NCBI GenBank assembly: GCA_902702965.1
Contig: CACRXP010000007.1
Coordinates: forward strand, 314,655-378,654
DNA length: 64,000 nt
From: Spirometra erinaceieuropaei
Taxonomy: Eukaryota > Platyhelminthes > Cestoda > Diphyllobothriidea > Diphyllobothriidae
Reading direction: 5' to 3'
The notes below the pieces were generated by a model that worked only from the letters and a program-made list of their open reading frames with translations, had not been told where the DNA came from and did no database searches. The translations under genes were made by a program, and so were the position numbers. Below, one piece after another: positions 11,080 to 21,869 of this stretch. The stretch's first letter is position 1. Each line of letters opens with the position of its first letter.

Positions 11080-11945
11080 ACACAGCTACTGTCGTCGGGC
11101 GTAATGAAGAGTCGGAGATGGGGTTATCGCACTAGAGCATTTGAGGATGCTGGGGTTACTTCAACAGACAGACGCCCAAAGTTTCTGATCAATTTCATGA
11201 AATATTCACCAGAATTCTGATAGGCGTTTTCCATTGGGAGAGATTACTTAGGTGAGTATGTAATCTTCAATAATGTTCAGCACATTCTTTCGTGCCAACA
11301 TATCGGCCTTTAAATAAGTGTCTGTATTAGTCTCCCCCACTAAAATTAGCTATGTCCATCTGAAATTTCGTAACAAAAGGTTTTGCTTCAGTGGGCTGTT
11401 TTTATCATGGGAACAATTGGATTGACGTCAGCCTTTGACTTTTTATGTCTGGTTCCAAGGTGGACGTATACCTTCCTTTTTTACTTTTGACCTCGCCTAC
11501 GTCCTGACCACCAAGTTACCGAGAGGAAAAATAAATCGAAAATTTGTTCAGTTTAACCATACGCTGGTTCTACAGCATTTCTATAGATGCTGAAAATTTT
11601 GGAGAATGAAGCAGTCGGGTAGCAAAAGGTCACATCTCAAGTGCAGATAAAGAGAAGTCCTTCCGGTATATAGTGACCGCCTCTCGATTGTGGGGGATCA
11701 GTTCCAAAAACTCCATAAAGTAAAAACTGCATTTTATATGGTTATTTGCATATATTTAAGGTCCCTAGAAACCCTCTCGCATTCTTATAAACATTTGTCA
11801 CACAGTTGTGCAGCAAAAACCCTGTGTGTTCCAGCTAGACATAGCGCCCTGTTTATGAAATCAGTCGGGAAAACCAACTAAAAAGAAAATAGCCAGAAAT
11901 TAAAAAGACCATCGTCCGCAGAAAACTGCTAACCAACGAAAAAGC
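11080..11945. other. No recognisable feature
   Basis: Only short frames without homology that I can recognise; no repeat match within the window was noticed. Confidence 0.5.
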
Positions 11946-11948
11946 CAC

Positions 11949-12946
11949 TATAGTAGGTTGGCTAACTCATAAAATCTCAACAGAAATTCCAAAATGCTTT
12001 CTCGTTTCGAGAAGATAAATTAAGTAGCGTCGTAAAACTAATCGGCCTGCAGTATAATTCTATAATAATTCAGTTGCCACAGGATGCCGGCTCGTAAACC
12101 AACGTCTTTTTGGCAGCATCCAAAAACCATACTCCTTAAAAAAGGACTACAAAAGTAGCATGAATTTTTTTCATTGATTTTCGATGTCCTTAAAGATTAA
12201 CTTATATTTCATAGAAAACATGCATAAAAATATTCATTTTTTGCTTATTCAGTAGCAGATTACGTTTTTTCCAGATTTTTGCCTTAAGGAAGTCTATAAT
12301 TCGGTTTTAAATAAAGTTTTTAATTGCGAATTGTTTTAATATCTTGAAATGGCTCTTCATAAAACGCCATGTTTCGGTATATACCAATGTGGCTTGTAAA
12401 GGTAACAATTTGGTTCAAATCCACTACTTAATTTTATGAACCACATATGGTCTCCTCTTAATACCGTAGAGAAATGTATGGTTTTCAGCATGCAGAAATT
12501 ATAAGGCTTGTAGTTTGTAAACCCTGAATCCAAGTGTTACGCAGGTCGAGTTCAGAATTGTTCGGGAATTGGAAAAGTTTTATAAAACCAAAATATACCG
12601 TTTCTTAGTGTATAAAATTGTTAGAAGATGTAATGTTTTGCTGAATGGGCAAAAGAATGAATATTTTTGCATGTTTTCCATGAAATATAATTGAATCTTT
12701 AGGGACATCGAGAATTAATGAAAAAAATTTATCCTAATTTAGTGGTCATTTTTTCCGGAGCGTGGTTATTGGATGCAGCCGCAAAGGCAGTTGTTCAAAG
12801 GCCGGCGTCCTGGGGCAACTGGATTATTCTAGAATTATATTGCAGACTGATTAGTTTAACAACTCTACTTAATTAATCTTTTTGAAATGAAAACGCATTT
12901 AGGAATTCCTGTGGAGATTTCATGGGTTAGCTCACTGGCTGTATAT
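11949..12946. mobile_element. Foldback element, copy 3
   Basis: Starts TATAGTAGGTTGGCTAACTC and ends with its inverse GTTAGCTCACTGGCTGTA. Left and right arms are reverse complements (AGATAAATTAAGTAG against CTACTTAATTAATCT). Same family as 1119-2118. An (AT)n tract follows at 12944-12955. Confidence 0.75.
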
Positions 12947-12956
12947 ATATATATAC

Positions 12957-15900
12957 TTGCGCATAGAACCCGTGATAAAGGGAAGCCGCGAAGGTCGAAG
13001 TGCGATTTTGCGCGGACTTACTGTACTGATAACGCACGTACTAGTTAACAGCTCGGACGAGCGTTCCACCTATGCCTTGTGTCGTTGGGTGACACAATTG
13101 CGAGAGATTCTACTCATCTGCATTATTCGTCAAACGCTTACTGGCATGCACCTCAGTTTTCCATTTTTCAGCGTTGCAATTTCTTCAAAAGTTACTGCGC
13201 CAACTGGGAGCAAGTCCTTCAGAACTTGGTACGAATTACTGGGCTAAAAGCCACCAGTAGGAACTCGGTTCTAAGCAGATGTTGAATAACTAATCACGTT
13301 TATACGCTTTCTTAAGAGCAACTGCGTCATGCAGCGGCACAATGTCGCCTAAACGCGCGTCTGGACTCCTAGCTAATGATTCTACTTGTTGTCTTGTGAA
13401 TATTACGCGGGTGGATCATTGCAGCTAATGGATTTCGACTCTCATAGCTTCGTAACTTTTGGATAAGGCCCAAAAAAGCTTGTCACAGCGGATTCGTCCA
13501 AGTTTCGTGCGGACATAAATGAAGAAATTTGAAAACTGACTACTGGAGCATATACCAAAAAGCATAGAGGGAAGGTTGAGACCGGCTGATGAGCCGAATA
13601 CCTCGCGGCTGCACCATGACGTGTCGGGGCTCTAGCACTTTGCCTGTTTGTTGTTTATTGTCCATATTTCGCCGAAGAGCAACTTGCCCACAAATAATAA
13701 GCTCTAGCTCATCGACCACTTCAGCATACCTACCCAAGGCTTAAGTCACTCACTGACCTTCGGCATTCTTTTCAATCACACTCTGCCTATTTTTAATTCT
13801 GGATTGTTTTGCGTGTTCGACGATGGCCGGGTATGTCGTTGCTTAAAACACCCAGAACAGGGGAATGGCCCAGGCGTAATGTTATTTGCGGTGTTTTTTT
13901 TTCAAACCAGTTCACATCTATTGCTGTTTCGGTGGTTTTTCAGGATTTTGCGTTTGTAGCAATAATGTAGCCACAGCAGCCCCCCGCCTATGCAAAGCTG
14001 CATGGACTAGTGAAGTCTTGTGAAGTGTCTACCAGTATGTTGCCACCAAACCCCCAAAAACCAACCAAGTTCGACTGTCTTGCCTAACGGACAATTTGAA
14101 AGGTCAACGCCTTTCAGAGCTGCGGCCACGTTTATAAACCATGGCATAAACACGTACGCACACACATACACACACACACGCACCTCATTGCGTATGCGTA
14201 ATTTGACGTCTTCTTGCTCCGCAGAGCGGGCTTCCCATTACCAGCCACCGACACAGTCGAGACCATAAACGCGGCCAATAACTCCTACCCCTGGAGAGCC
14301 ACGCATGACCCCCATGGCCAAGGAACTGTCCGATTGTTCGCACATCTCCCATTCCACTGACAGCAATCTCCTCCGAGGCGGAACTTTTGGCTCGTGAAGG
14401 CCCAGAAGTGAGTCAGAGTATGCCTTTTGGCGGAAGACGCAAATGCCTGGATGGCGTTTGCGGAAGGAGTTAGGCAGTAACTCGGATCACGGATGAAGGA
14501 GACGGTAAGTGGATTATTTTTTTCCCGCCTGAAAAAGGTCATGAGAGAAGAACGTCTGGCGAAGCGGATTATGCATAGCTTAGTAATAATGTACTTTGAT
14601 TAGGTTGGATTGCAGCCGTGCTAACTTTGATGTCGGATTAACCTGGTCGAGGTTTTTTCCTATTTTGACACAGATTTAAAAAAATAGGCCTTTAACTGGC
14701 CGTTAAAGCCTGCAATTCAGGCGACTCCTACAAAAATGGCTTCTCTCATGTCTTTGTCGAAATTGCACTTCACGATAGTAAGCAGACTGGTGGAATTTTT
14801 TGCGCAGGTTAGTTAAAGTAGGTAGAGAAGAGGCATGTTTTATTTGTAAACCTGACAGCTACAAAATGCCGATTGGAGCAAAGCCACGGCGGTTCGGTTC
14901 CCGCCCACCATTCTCTGCCCGACCCAGTGCTTCTCAAAAACGCCATTCACACAGAGAAGATCGTAGGTGAAAAAACCGAACAGGCAATGCAAGGCATTTG
15001 ATGCCATCTGCCAAAAATGCAACTTTCCAAGCCCGCTAAAGAAGATAAATGATGCAAAAACACGAAACTGCAGGAAGCTGTCATGCCAAATGCGTTCCGA
15101 ATTTTTACGGAGGATCAGTTTCATATTTTTTTCTGAAAATTGCGTTCCAATCATCTTTGATTTTTAAATATCCATCTTTCATTGCAAGTGAAGTGATTTC
15201 TTTGCATCGTTTAAAAGTATCCACCCTAAAGCCATAAGGAAACAGAAGACGTGAGGTAAAAAATACATTAACGGGGTCGTTCTTTATGCACATTGTGAAA
15301 TTTGGGTTATCCTTTTATTTAGATCCCATAAGAAAAGGCGTGATTTCTTCTTAGTTTCTGTTCTTTCCAGTTAAATAGGTTGTAAATGTTGCCGTACTTC
15401 CAAGGATGGAAGACGTCAATGGACGCGATTCCAAAGATTATGGATTTCGTAAAGAGAATTAAATTTGCTGGATCATACGTGTGTTCATAATTATAAAATT
15501 GCTGCGTCCGGCAACTGCTAGTCGCCTAAAACGAATTCATTGTTCCTGAGTGCATAAGGGGAATCTCCATTCTTTCAGGATAAAAAATTCTCATATTAGA
15601 AATTCCATTATGTAGTAATATGGAGTTTAGAATTCCTAACAAACAACATTGTGCGAAGGCCTTGATGTCAGCTCAGTCATGATTTCCACGCCCTACATAC
15701 CATAAAACAAAGCCGAAAACTAAACTTAAAGCAGAGTGAAACTTCAAATCGTTTTGGCGAAGCTTAATGAAAGGACGATGCACACGAATTACAGGCTTGT
15801 CTTATGAATATTCATTTATCTGTTCAGCAGTAGGCTTAATTGTACTCTTTCTAAGGTGGCCCGCCGTATATTTTTATAAATAGGGTACGAAGAAGCGCGT

Positions 15901-16130
15901 TTCCGGCACTACCGCATTTCTTAAAAGTATTGATACTGATCGCCTCATAAAGCATTTTGATGCGCCCATCTTTATTTCTTTTAAATAAAGACCTTAATTG
16001 GTAAGCGAATGCTTTATCGATGTAGTTGGGCCAGTATCCTAGAATTTGTGGGATATTTACAAATATTTCGTGTATACGGTCGCCTAGTGTATGTATTGGG
16101 TTTCCCCAACATTAGTTCGTGTGCCATACA
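12957..16130. other. No recognisable gene
   Basis: About 3.2 kb of short frames with no homology that I can name. A fragment of the GAGCCGAA repeat family occurs at about 13580-13640, and a short (CA)n-like tract at 14158-14182. Confidence 0.5.
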
Positions 16131-16136
16131 GTTATT

Positions 16137-16830
16137 CCAACTTCTAGCATATTTCTGTATATCTGCCACAGAGTTAGCCAGTTAGGTATTCTGCTGCGTT
16201 TTTCACAACCTCTTCCCAATTTTCAGACAGTTTTTAAATCCACCGGTTTTGACGCAAAGAAGTCGTCGAGCCAATATTGGAGATCTGTGTCATTATTGAA
16301 GAACACTCTAAGGAAATTGTTTTCGAACGACAAAAAAAGAAGGTGGTTCAATGAAACAATGTAAGGAAGACATGGCGGATGCGGAGAAACCTCGCAGTTG
16401 AGCTATTTGACGATAGTTTATTAAATTTTTCGATGTGAGGCTTGCCATTGTCATGTTGCCAAATGACATCATTTCGGAGATTTGGATGTTTTTGTTAAAT
16501 TGCTTTTTCTAGACGGTAGATTGGTTGACTGCAAAGCTCTGCATTAATGATCTGCCTCCTTTTAGTCAATTAATAATATATGACTCCCCCATATGCCTCC
16601 AGACAAACATCCTCTTTAGAGGACAAAGATCGGGTTTGGTCGGAGGTTCTGCGTACTGGTTGGGGTTTAGCCATTCTTTCCCCGTTCATATTCCCGTATA
16701 AGCACCATTTGTCATCGCCATTAATAATGGCTTCAAAACGCGGATGTTTTGGCGGAAAAGCTGCTGTCGAGCCAAACAAACAAACTCGAATAATAGAGGA
16801 TGTCGGAAATGTTCATTTTTGTTAGCCTGA
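16137..16830 (-). pseudogene. mariner transposase remnant
   Basis: Minus-strand reading shows IINGDDKWCLYGN (first catalytic Asp block), GVIYY, WQHDNGKPH (second Asp block, family HQDNARPH), VSPHPPCLPYIVSLNHLLF (family PHPPYSPDLAPSDYHLF) and DDFFASKP. At least three in-frame stops interrupt it, and the third catalytic Asp is replaced by Asn in SLNH. The N-terminal DNA-binding part is not recognisable. Cut-and-paste transposase of the Tc1/mariner superfamily, long dead. Confidence 0.8.
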
Positions 16831-16839
16831 CACTCAACT

Positions 16840-17680
16840 TTCTATAGGCTGTGAACGGCCAAAAGTTAGCTCAAACTAAAAGTCACGATCAAATTCCGCA
16901 AGCGCTTTGCTAGAGGAACAAAACCACATATTATTTAAGTATATCAAACGAGTTACAACACGCTAAAACTGTGAATAATTAAAGAGCGCGCAAGCTTATG
17001 AAGAACCCAATATAACTGCGTTTGATCGACGCCGATGTGGTAGATGCGACTCACTCATAACTTATTAGCCAAATAATTCTAGGCTAGTTATGTGCCAGTA
17101 CAAGCTCCCAGATAATAGCACTCATTGAGGGTTCAAGTAAACTTGAGGAAACAGGTGAATAATATTTCTGCCTTGTCGTGAGACCCACATTTGTCGTATA
17201 CAGTAATGCCCGCTCACCTTTCGGCCAATGACAATTAAGTACTTTCAGCCAAAGCGGATTGCTTGCGCGCCGTCAAAATCACGCGCAAATTACGCACAGT
17301 ACACATCTAATGTGTACTGTTTGTGGATCACCTCCTGATTTCAAAGAGAAAATTAACAGACTAGAAAATCCTAGACGGATAAAGGCTTTAAGAACCGCGA
17401 AGATCGACTTAGCCTCAAAATCTACTACATATCGAAAACGGTCAGTGTTTTTCCCATGCTCAAATGCACACAGCAGCAAAAAATACCTATACATCCCTTC
17501 TGTTTAAACGCCGAATAATTATAAGGAAGTCAATAAACCTGCGTCATGAAGTCATACTCAACAGCCGGGAGTTTTGATCGACTAACTTTCTTGGCGGTTT
17601 TAAATGTAAAGGTTTAATCCTGTGAGGTTTCACAAATCATAAATAGAGAACAAAGTCTTAAGTTATTTTTATGTGGTAGG
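16840..17680. other. No recognisable feature
   Basis: Short frames only; no clear homology. Confidence 0.5.
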
Positions 17681-17690
17681 ATGCCGACTT

Positions 17691-18078
17691 TCAAGTAAGA
17701 ATTGAAAGGCGATTGAATATGTGAACCTTGGTTTTTATTACAATAGTCTTATGATCACCTATAGCCTCTTCTTTTATCGGTGCGTGATAACGCTGCCGAT
17801 CTGAGACTGATATCAGGCGAAGGAGTTCAGCCTTTGACTTGGTGTAGGCAGCATCAGTCGGGGGATCTCGCAAAAACTTCTGTACTTGTGAAAGAATGGT
17901 AGGAGGAAGGGCCTTGACCAATTTATAACATTTTTGGCTTCACGTGTTATCTAGACAGAGTTAAATGTCGCCTCAATAAGGAAAAAATAAAGTTCTGGCG
18001 CATGTTGCCAAAAGTCTGGGGAGACGAAACAAGTCCACTGAGAAAAGTAGTGGCATCGTTGGAATCCGTAGAGGTCAT
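17691..18078 (-). pseudogene. Gypsy-type LTR retrotransposon gag remnant
   Basis: Minus strand: an ATG at 18078 opens MTSTDSNDATTF, then in shifted frames PDFWQHAPELYFFLIEATF and KALPPTILSQVQKFLRDPP, AYTKSKAELLRLISVSDRQR. This is the pattern of Ty3/gypsy gag in flatworms and insects (FW..P..WF...E..F, then L......DP....Y..LK..LL....S...R). Two frameshifts; no pol or LTR seen nearby. Confidence 0.65.
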
Positions 18079-18835
18079 GATGGTAGAAAGAAACATGGCA
18101 AACGGACTGTATGCAAAATGAAAGCCCACAGATTAAAGGTATAAGCGCGAACCTCAAAAGATCACCACTGTTGCGAGCGCTAAGGAGACAACTGTTAAAC
18201 TCAGACTATGGATATCAGGATAAGACCGGAGTTATGAAAGAATTAACAATCAAATGTCAAGCGACCTGACAATCCAACAGATGCTGAGCGCGTCGCTTTG
18301 TGTTGTGTTCCTTCCATTCAGTTAAACAACCAGTAAGTGCAAGAATGAGGAACAGGCAGGGAAAGGCAAGATAGTCTGGCGCCTCAGCAATAGCTAATAA
18401 CCTCTAATTTCCTGTTTTCCGGCCGTTTATGCGCCTCATAATTGGTGCGTTTTGAATTTTACGGGCTGTTCCGGTACCTTTTCGGAGTATGATAATAAAT
18501 ATACGTGGAAAACGCGAGTTTTCTCAATGCCTTCCACAGCTTCGGCTGTATTTGCACTTGTCCCATTCACAAAACTACAATTAACATTCTCCAGCATTAT
18601 AAGGGTCCCTGGAATTCATTCCCTCAATGTGTATATATACCAACTCCTCGAAAGTAATTGTCTCTGAATGACATTGTCGCGAACCTGGTAGTCACCTGGT
18701 GGATACTAGGCGGATTTCGTAGGAAATCCTTCTCGGACAGTGAGCACGCTATATCAGATTTGGTAAATTCCAGACGTATCAGTGGGCTGGGTGGGTTACC
18801 TGACCCATGCGTGACTAAACTCACGTCTCCCAGTG

Positions 18836-18960
18836 GCGCCTCGCAGCTCAGGTGGCTAAAGTGAGGCTAATACTCAAGCCTCATTCTTGCTGTCGCGGGT
18901 CCAAATCCCACCGAGGGGTCGCGGTTTTCACAGTTGTGAAGAATTGTCGGCAAAGACAAG
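18836..18960 (+). repeat. SINE-B, tRNA-derived
   Basis: GCCTCGCAGCTCAGGTGGCT (A-box-like) and GCGGGTCCAAATCCCACCGA (B-box-like) with the start/end pairing of a tRNA (GCCTCG with CGAGG), then a non-tRNA tail that joins the start of the SINE-A body. Related copies at 21520-21690 and 35395-35710. Confidence 0.65.
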
Positions 18961-19012
18961 GGAGACTGAACTCAGAAGATGAAGATGCGATCACTGGAAC
19001 AAGAAATTTATT

Positions 19013-19056
19013 TGCCTGACGTTTCGGATCCTCACTCGAATCCATCATCAGAGACA
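19013..19056 (-). ncRNA. Hammerhead-ribozyme-like motif in PLE-2 left arm
   Basis: Inverse copy of 19991-20034 in the left arm. Confidence 0.65.
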
Positions 19057-19454
19057 TTCGCAGATGCAGGTGATGGTGGCACCAGGAGTGCAGTATTTAT
19101 AGCACGTGGCTGCCGTGAGACCGTATGCGCACTGCAATTAACAGTCCTCGTAATCACCGCTGGGGTCGTAACTGATGCGGTGGTGGCTTGTCGGTCCGAG
19201 TCCGAGTCGTTAATTGCCGCGATTTCGTCATTCGTGCTGGATGCTGGTGTGACGATTGCTCGGCAAACTGGCTCACTGTCACCGTGATGATTGCTCGCCC
19301 GCGCCCTCCCCACGTGACTGATTCTCCTGCCCAGGGAAAATCGCAGTACGCTATAGGGTACCGGGAGGTCATTGTGCTTGTTGATGGATTGCGGGCCTGA
19401 GAACCATGACTCGGAGTAATCTCCCAGGTTCTCCGACATAATTGCTTTGTCCGC

Positions 19455-20015
19455 AACTACACCAGATCCGGTAAATGACTCCAGACGCGAATTGCCGAGC
19501 ACGCAGCAGCAGTGAGGCGGGAAGACGCTAACTCCCAGGTGGCGGCACACTCGACGGGACCCGGCCATATTTTCAAATTTCAAGAGGCCGAAATCCTCGC
19601 AAGTGGTGACAACGGCGTGAGCCGCGAGCTGCTCGAGTCATGGTTGTCAGGCCCGCAATCCATCAACAAGCACAATGACCTCCCGGTACCCTATAGCGTA
19701 CTGCGATTTTCCCTGGGCAGGAGAATCAGTCACGTGGGGAGGGCGCGGGCGAGCAATCATCACGGTGACAGTGAGCCAATTTGCCGAGCAATCGTCACAC
19801 CAGCATCCAGCACGGATGACGAAATCGCGGCAATTAACGACTCGGACTCGGACCGACAAGCCACCACCGCATCAGTTACGACCCCAGCGGTGATTACGAG
19901 GACTGTTAATTGCAGTGCGCATACGGTCTCACGGCAGCCACGTGCTATAAATATTGCACTCCTGGTGCCACCATCACCTCTATCTGCGAATGTCTCTGAT
20001 GATGGATTCGAGTGA
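19455..20015 (+). pseudogene. PLE-2 GIY-YIG C-terminal fragment
   Basis: Begins with a degenerate YIG region (NYTRSGK, stop, LQTRIAEHAAAVRRED), then an open frame NSQVAAHSTGPGHIFKF, ELLESWLSGPQSINKHNDLP and a low-complexity tail of 100 residues. The TGA stop at 20013-20015 lies in the loop of the hammerhead-like hairpin. 5' truncated. Confidence 0.7.
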
Positions 20016-20034
20016 GGATCCGAAACGTCAGGCA
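19991..20034 (+). ncRNA. Hammerhead-ribozyme-like motif in PLE-2 right arm
   Basis: CTGATGA at 19996-20002, stem II GGATTC/GGATCC, then GAAACGTC ending at 20029. Stem I can form five pairs (TGTCT with AGGCA, one G-T). This is the best-formed motif of the window. As in PLE-1 there is one extra T before stem II and a loopless ACGT stem III. Confidence 0.65.
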
Positions 20035-20104
20035 AATAAATTTCTTGTTCCAGTGATCGCATCTTCATCTTCTGAACTGCTACCTGGAACTCGCCTGTTC
20101 GCTT

Positions 20105-20350
20105 CTATCAGGAGACTGAACTGCTCATTTCTGGATTATTGGCTGTCATATGCCAGCCATACCCAGCCTCATGTTTGCAGCTTCCGGGGTCTAAACCCAT
20201 GTTCTGTCGGTTAGAGGTCAAACGCCGTAGTTCTGTCATTTTGCCTATACTGCTAGCCGCTGTACGAACGACCGCGTGGCTCTAAATCGATCCCCAAAGC
20301 AAGAGAGAAGGGGTGTGTCTCGTAACGCGATCGGTGAGCGCTCCTCAACC
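20105..20350. repeat. SINE-A fragment, diverged
   Basis: Contains the diverged body (GGATTATTGGCTGTCATATG), a tRNA-like head and the GGTGAGCGCTCC tail near 20333. Confidence 0.5.
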
Positions 20351-20599
20351 ATAGAAACTGTTCCAGACAAGTGCGCAGATCAGTTTCGGACAAATTACTG
20401 ATTAAAAATTTTGAATCTCTTCTACTGCTTTTATATTCTCAATGGTATTTTATAATAAAGATGCCTAAGCAATATGTATTGCACCCACGGAGCTCATGCT
20501 ATGACCACTGAGCGTGGGTCTTGGGCATCGGCTGCAGGCGAATATCTATCGCTTGTTCATGCAGTTCAGAGGTCGGCTACCACCTCTCAGAGACATCAA

Positions 20600-20702
20600 G
20601 AGTTATTCTTCGCGTCAGCTGTTCAGACTGGCCAATTACCGCGACGTGACCGAAAAACGACTAAGAACGCGCATGCACGAACGCATGAGTTTACGTTCCT
20701 AA
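20600..20702 (+). pseudogene. PLE YIG-motif remnant
   Basis: Reads LANYRDVTEKRLRTRMHERMSL, matching CNYIGETDRRLHTRMHEHKF of the PLE at 57.3 kb. Only this block is recognisable. Confidence 0.45.
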
Positions 20703-21335
20703 CACACACCTAAACCCTTAGTCTGGCGATTAATCGATGCCTGCATTCTTCCTCCTATCCTATACTGCTCTCCGGTCATTTTTCCTGATTTGCTCAAAAC
20801 AGATCTTTTAATTTTAAAACGAGTCCTCCGAATGCTCTCTTCTGTCGACGGTGTTTCATTTTTTAGTCGATACTACCCTCCAACGACATTTCCATACGGT
20901 CAAGCAATTTGCTGGTCGGATTATAGATGACGTTGCCCAACCCTTGCATTGGGATCTTATTTCTGCGAAGTGTTCCCGCCCGATGCGCCGCAGCTTCCGA
21001 CTTATGCCTTGTCGCACATCGGTTTTCCGAACTTCTGTATTGCCATTCCTAGCGCGCTATCTTACATGTGAGGAGATAGAAATACAGAAGCTAAGACTTG
21101 AACTGTCCTCATAAGAGTCGATCCTTTTGTGTTTAATATTTTGACTCGGGAATAATCTATTAGCTTATTTACTACCCACAGTGAATGGAGCCAATTTTAT
21201 GCTGAAAGCGAATTTCTCTCTCTCGCTCTCTTAATCGGAAAGCGGAAAGATGTACGATAGCATGTCGTCAAACACAGCCTGGAAAAGGAATATCGGTCTG
21301 ATTTTCATAACACCGAAAGCAAACTGGCGAGAGAA

Positions 21336-21440
21336 ATAATTGAACCCTGGCTGACGCCAACTCGATCAACCGTATGGTTGACCTATCCGCGCCATATGAG
21401 GTCGATAGGCCCTACTTGCGCAGGAGAGGAGGACCAATAA

Positions 21441-21474
<34 letters not shown>

Positions 21475-21822
21475 ATTCGCTTTGCTTTGAAATTGCAAAT
21501 TCATATTGACCCAACTGTGAAAAACTCGACTCCTCGGTGGGATTCGGACCAACGACAGTAAGGGGAAGGCTTTAAAACAGCCAACGCTCTAACCACTTGA
21601 GCTACGAGGCCCCGCCGGTCGACGCGAGTTTAATCATATTTGGGTCAAGTTACCCGCCAAACCTACTGCAACGTCTGGAATCCACCAAATCTGATAGAGT
21701 AAGTTGACCGACCAAGCACATAATTGAACCCCGGCTGACGCCAACTCAATCAACCGTATGGTTGACCTATCCGCGCCATACGAGGTCGTTAGGCCTCACT
21801 TGCGCAAGAGAGGAGGACCCAT

Positions 21823-21859
<37 letters not shown>

Positions 21860-21860
21860 A
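21336..21860. repeat. Duplicated repeat with (GA)n tails around SINE-B
   Basis: A 110-bp unit (GGCTGACGCCAACTC ... GTATGGTTGACCTATCCGCG) occurs at 21348-21440 and again at 21729-21820, each followed by a (GA)n microsatellite (21441-21474 and 21824-21858). Between them, 21520-21690 holds a minus-strand SINE-B with A-box TAGCTCAAGTGG. Confidence 0.7.
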
Positions 21861-21869
21861 GTAGACCTA

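Larger units (their letters stand above)
18972..20075. mobile_element. PLE-2, inverted-arm Penelope-like element
   Basis: Arms 18972-19413 and 19634-20075 (442 bp each) are nearly identical reverse complements around a 220-bp centre. Only the 3' end of the coding region is present, plus a hammerhead-like motif in each arm. Confidence 0.8.

Noticed and set aside
20850..21114. 87-codon frame near PLE and SINE remnants
   Set aside because: Looks like degraded mobile DNA but no motif could be matched.
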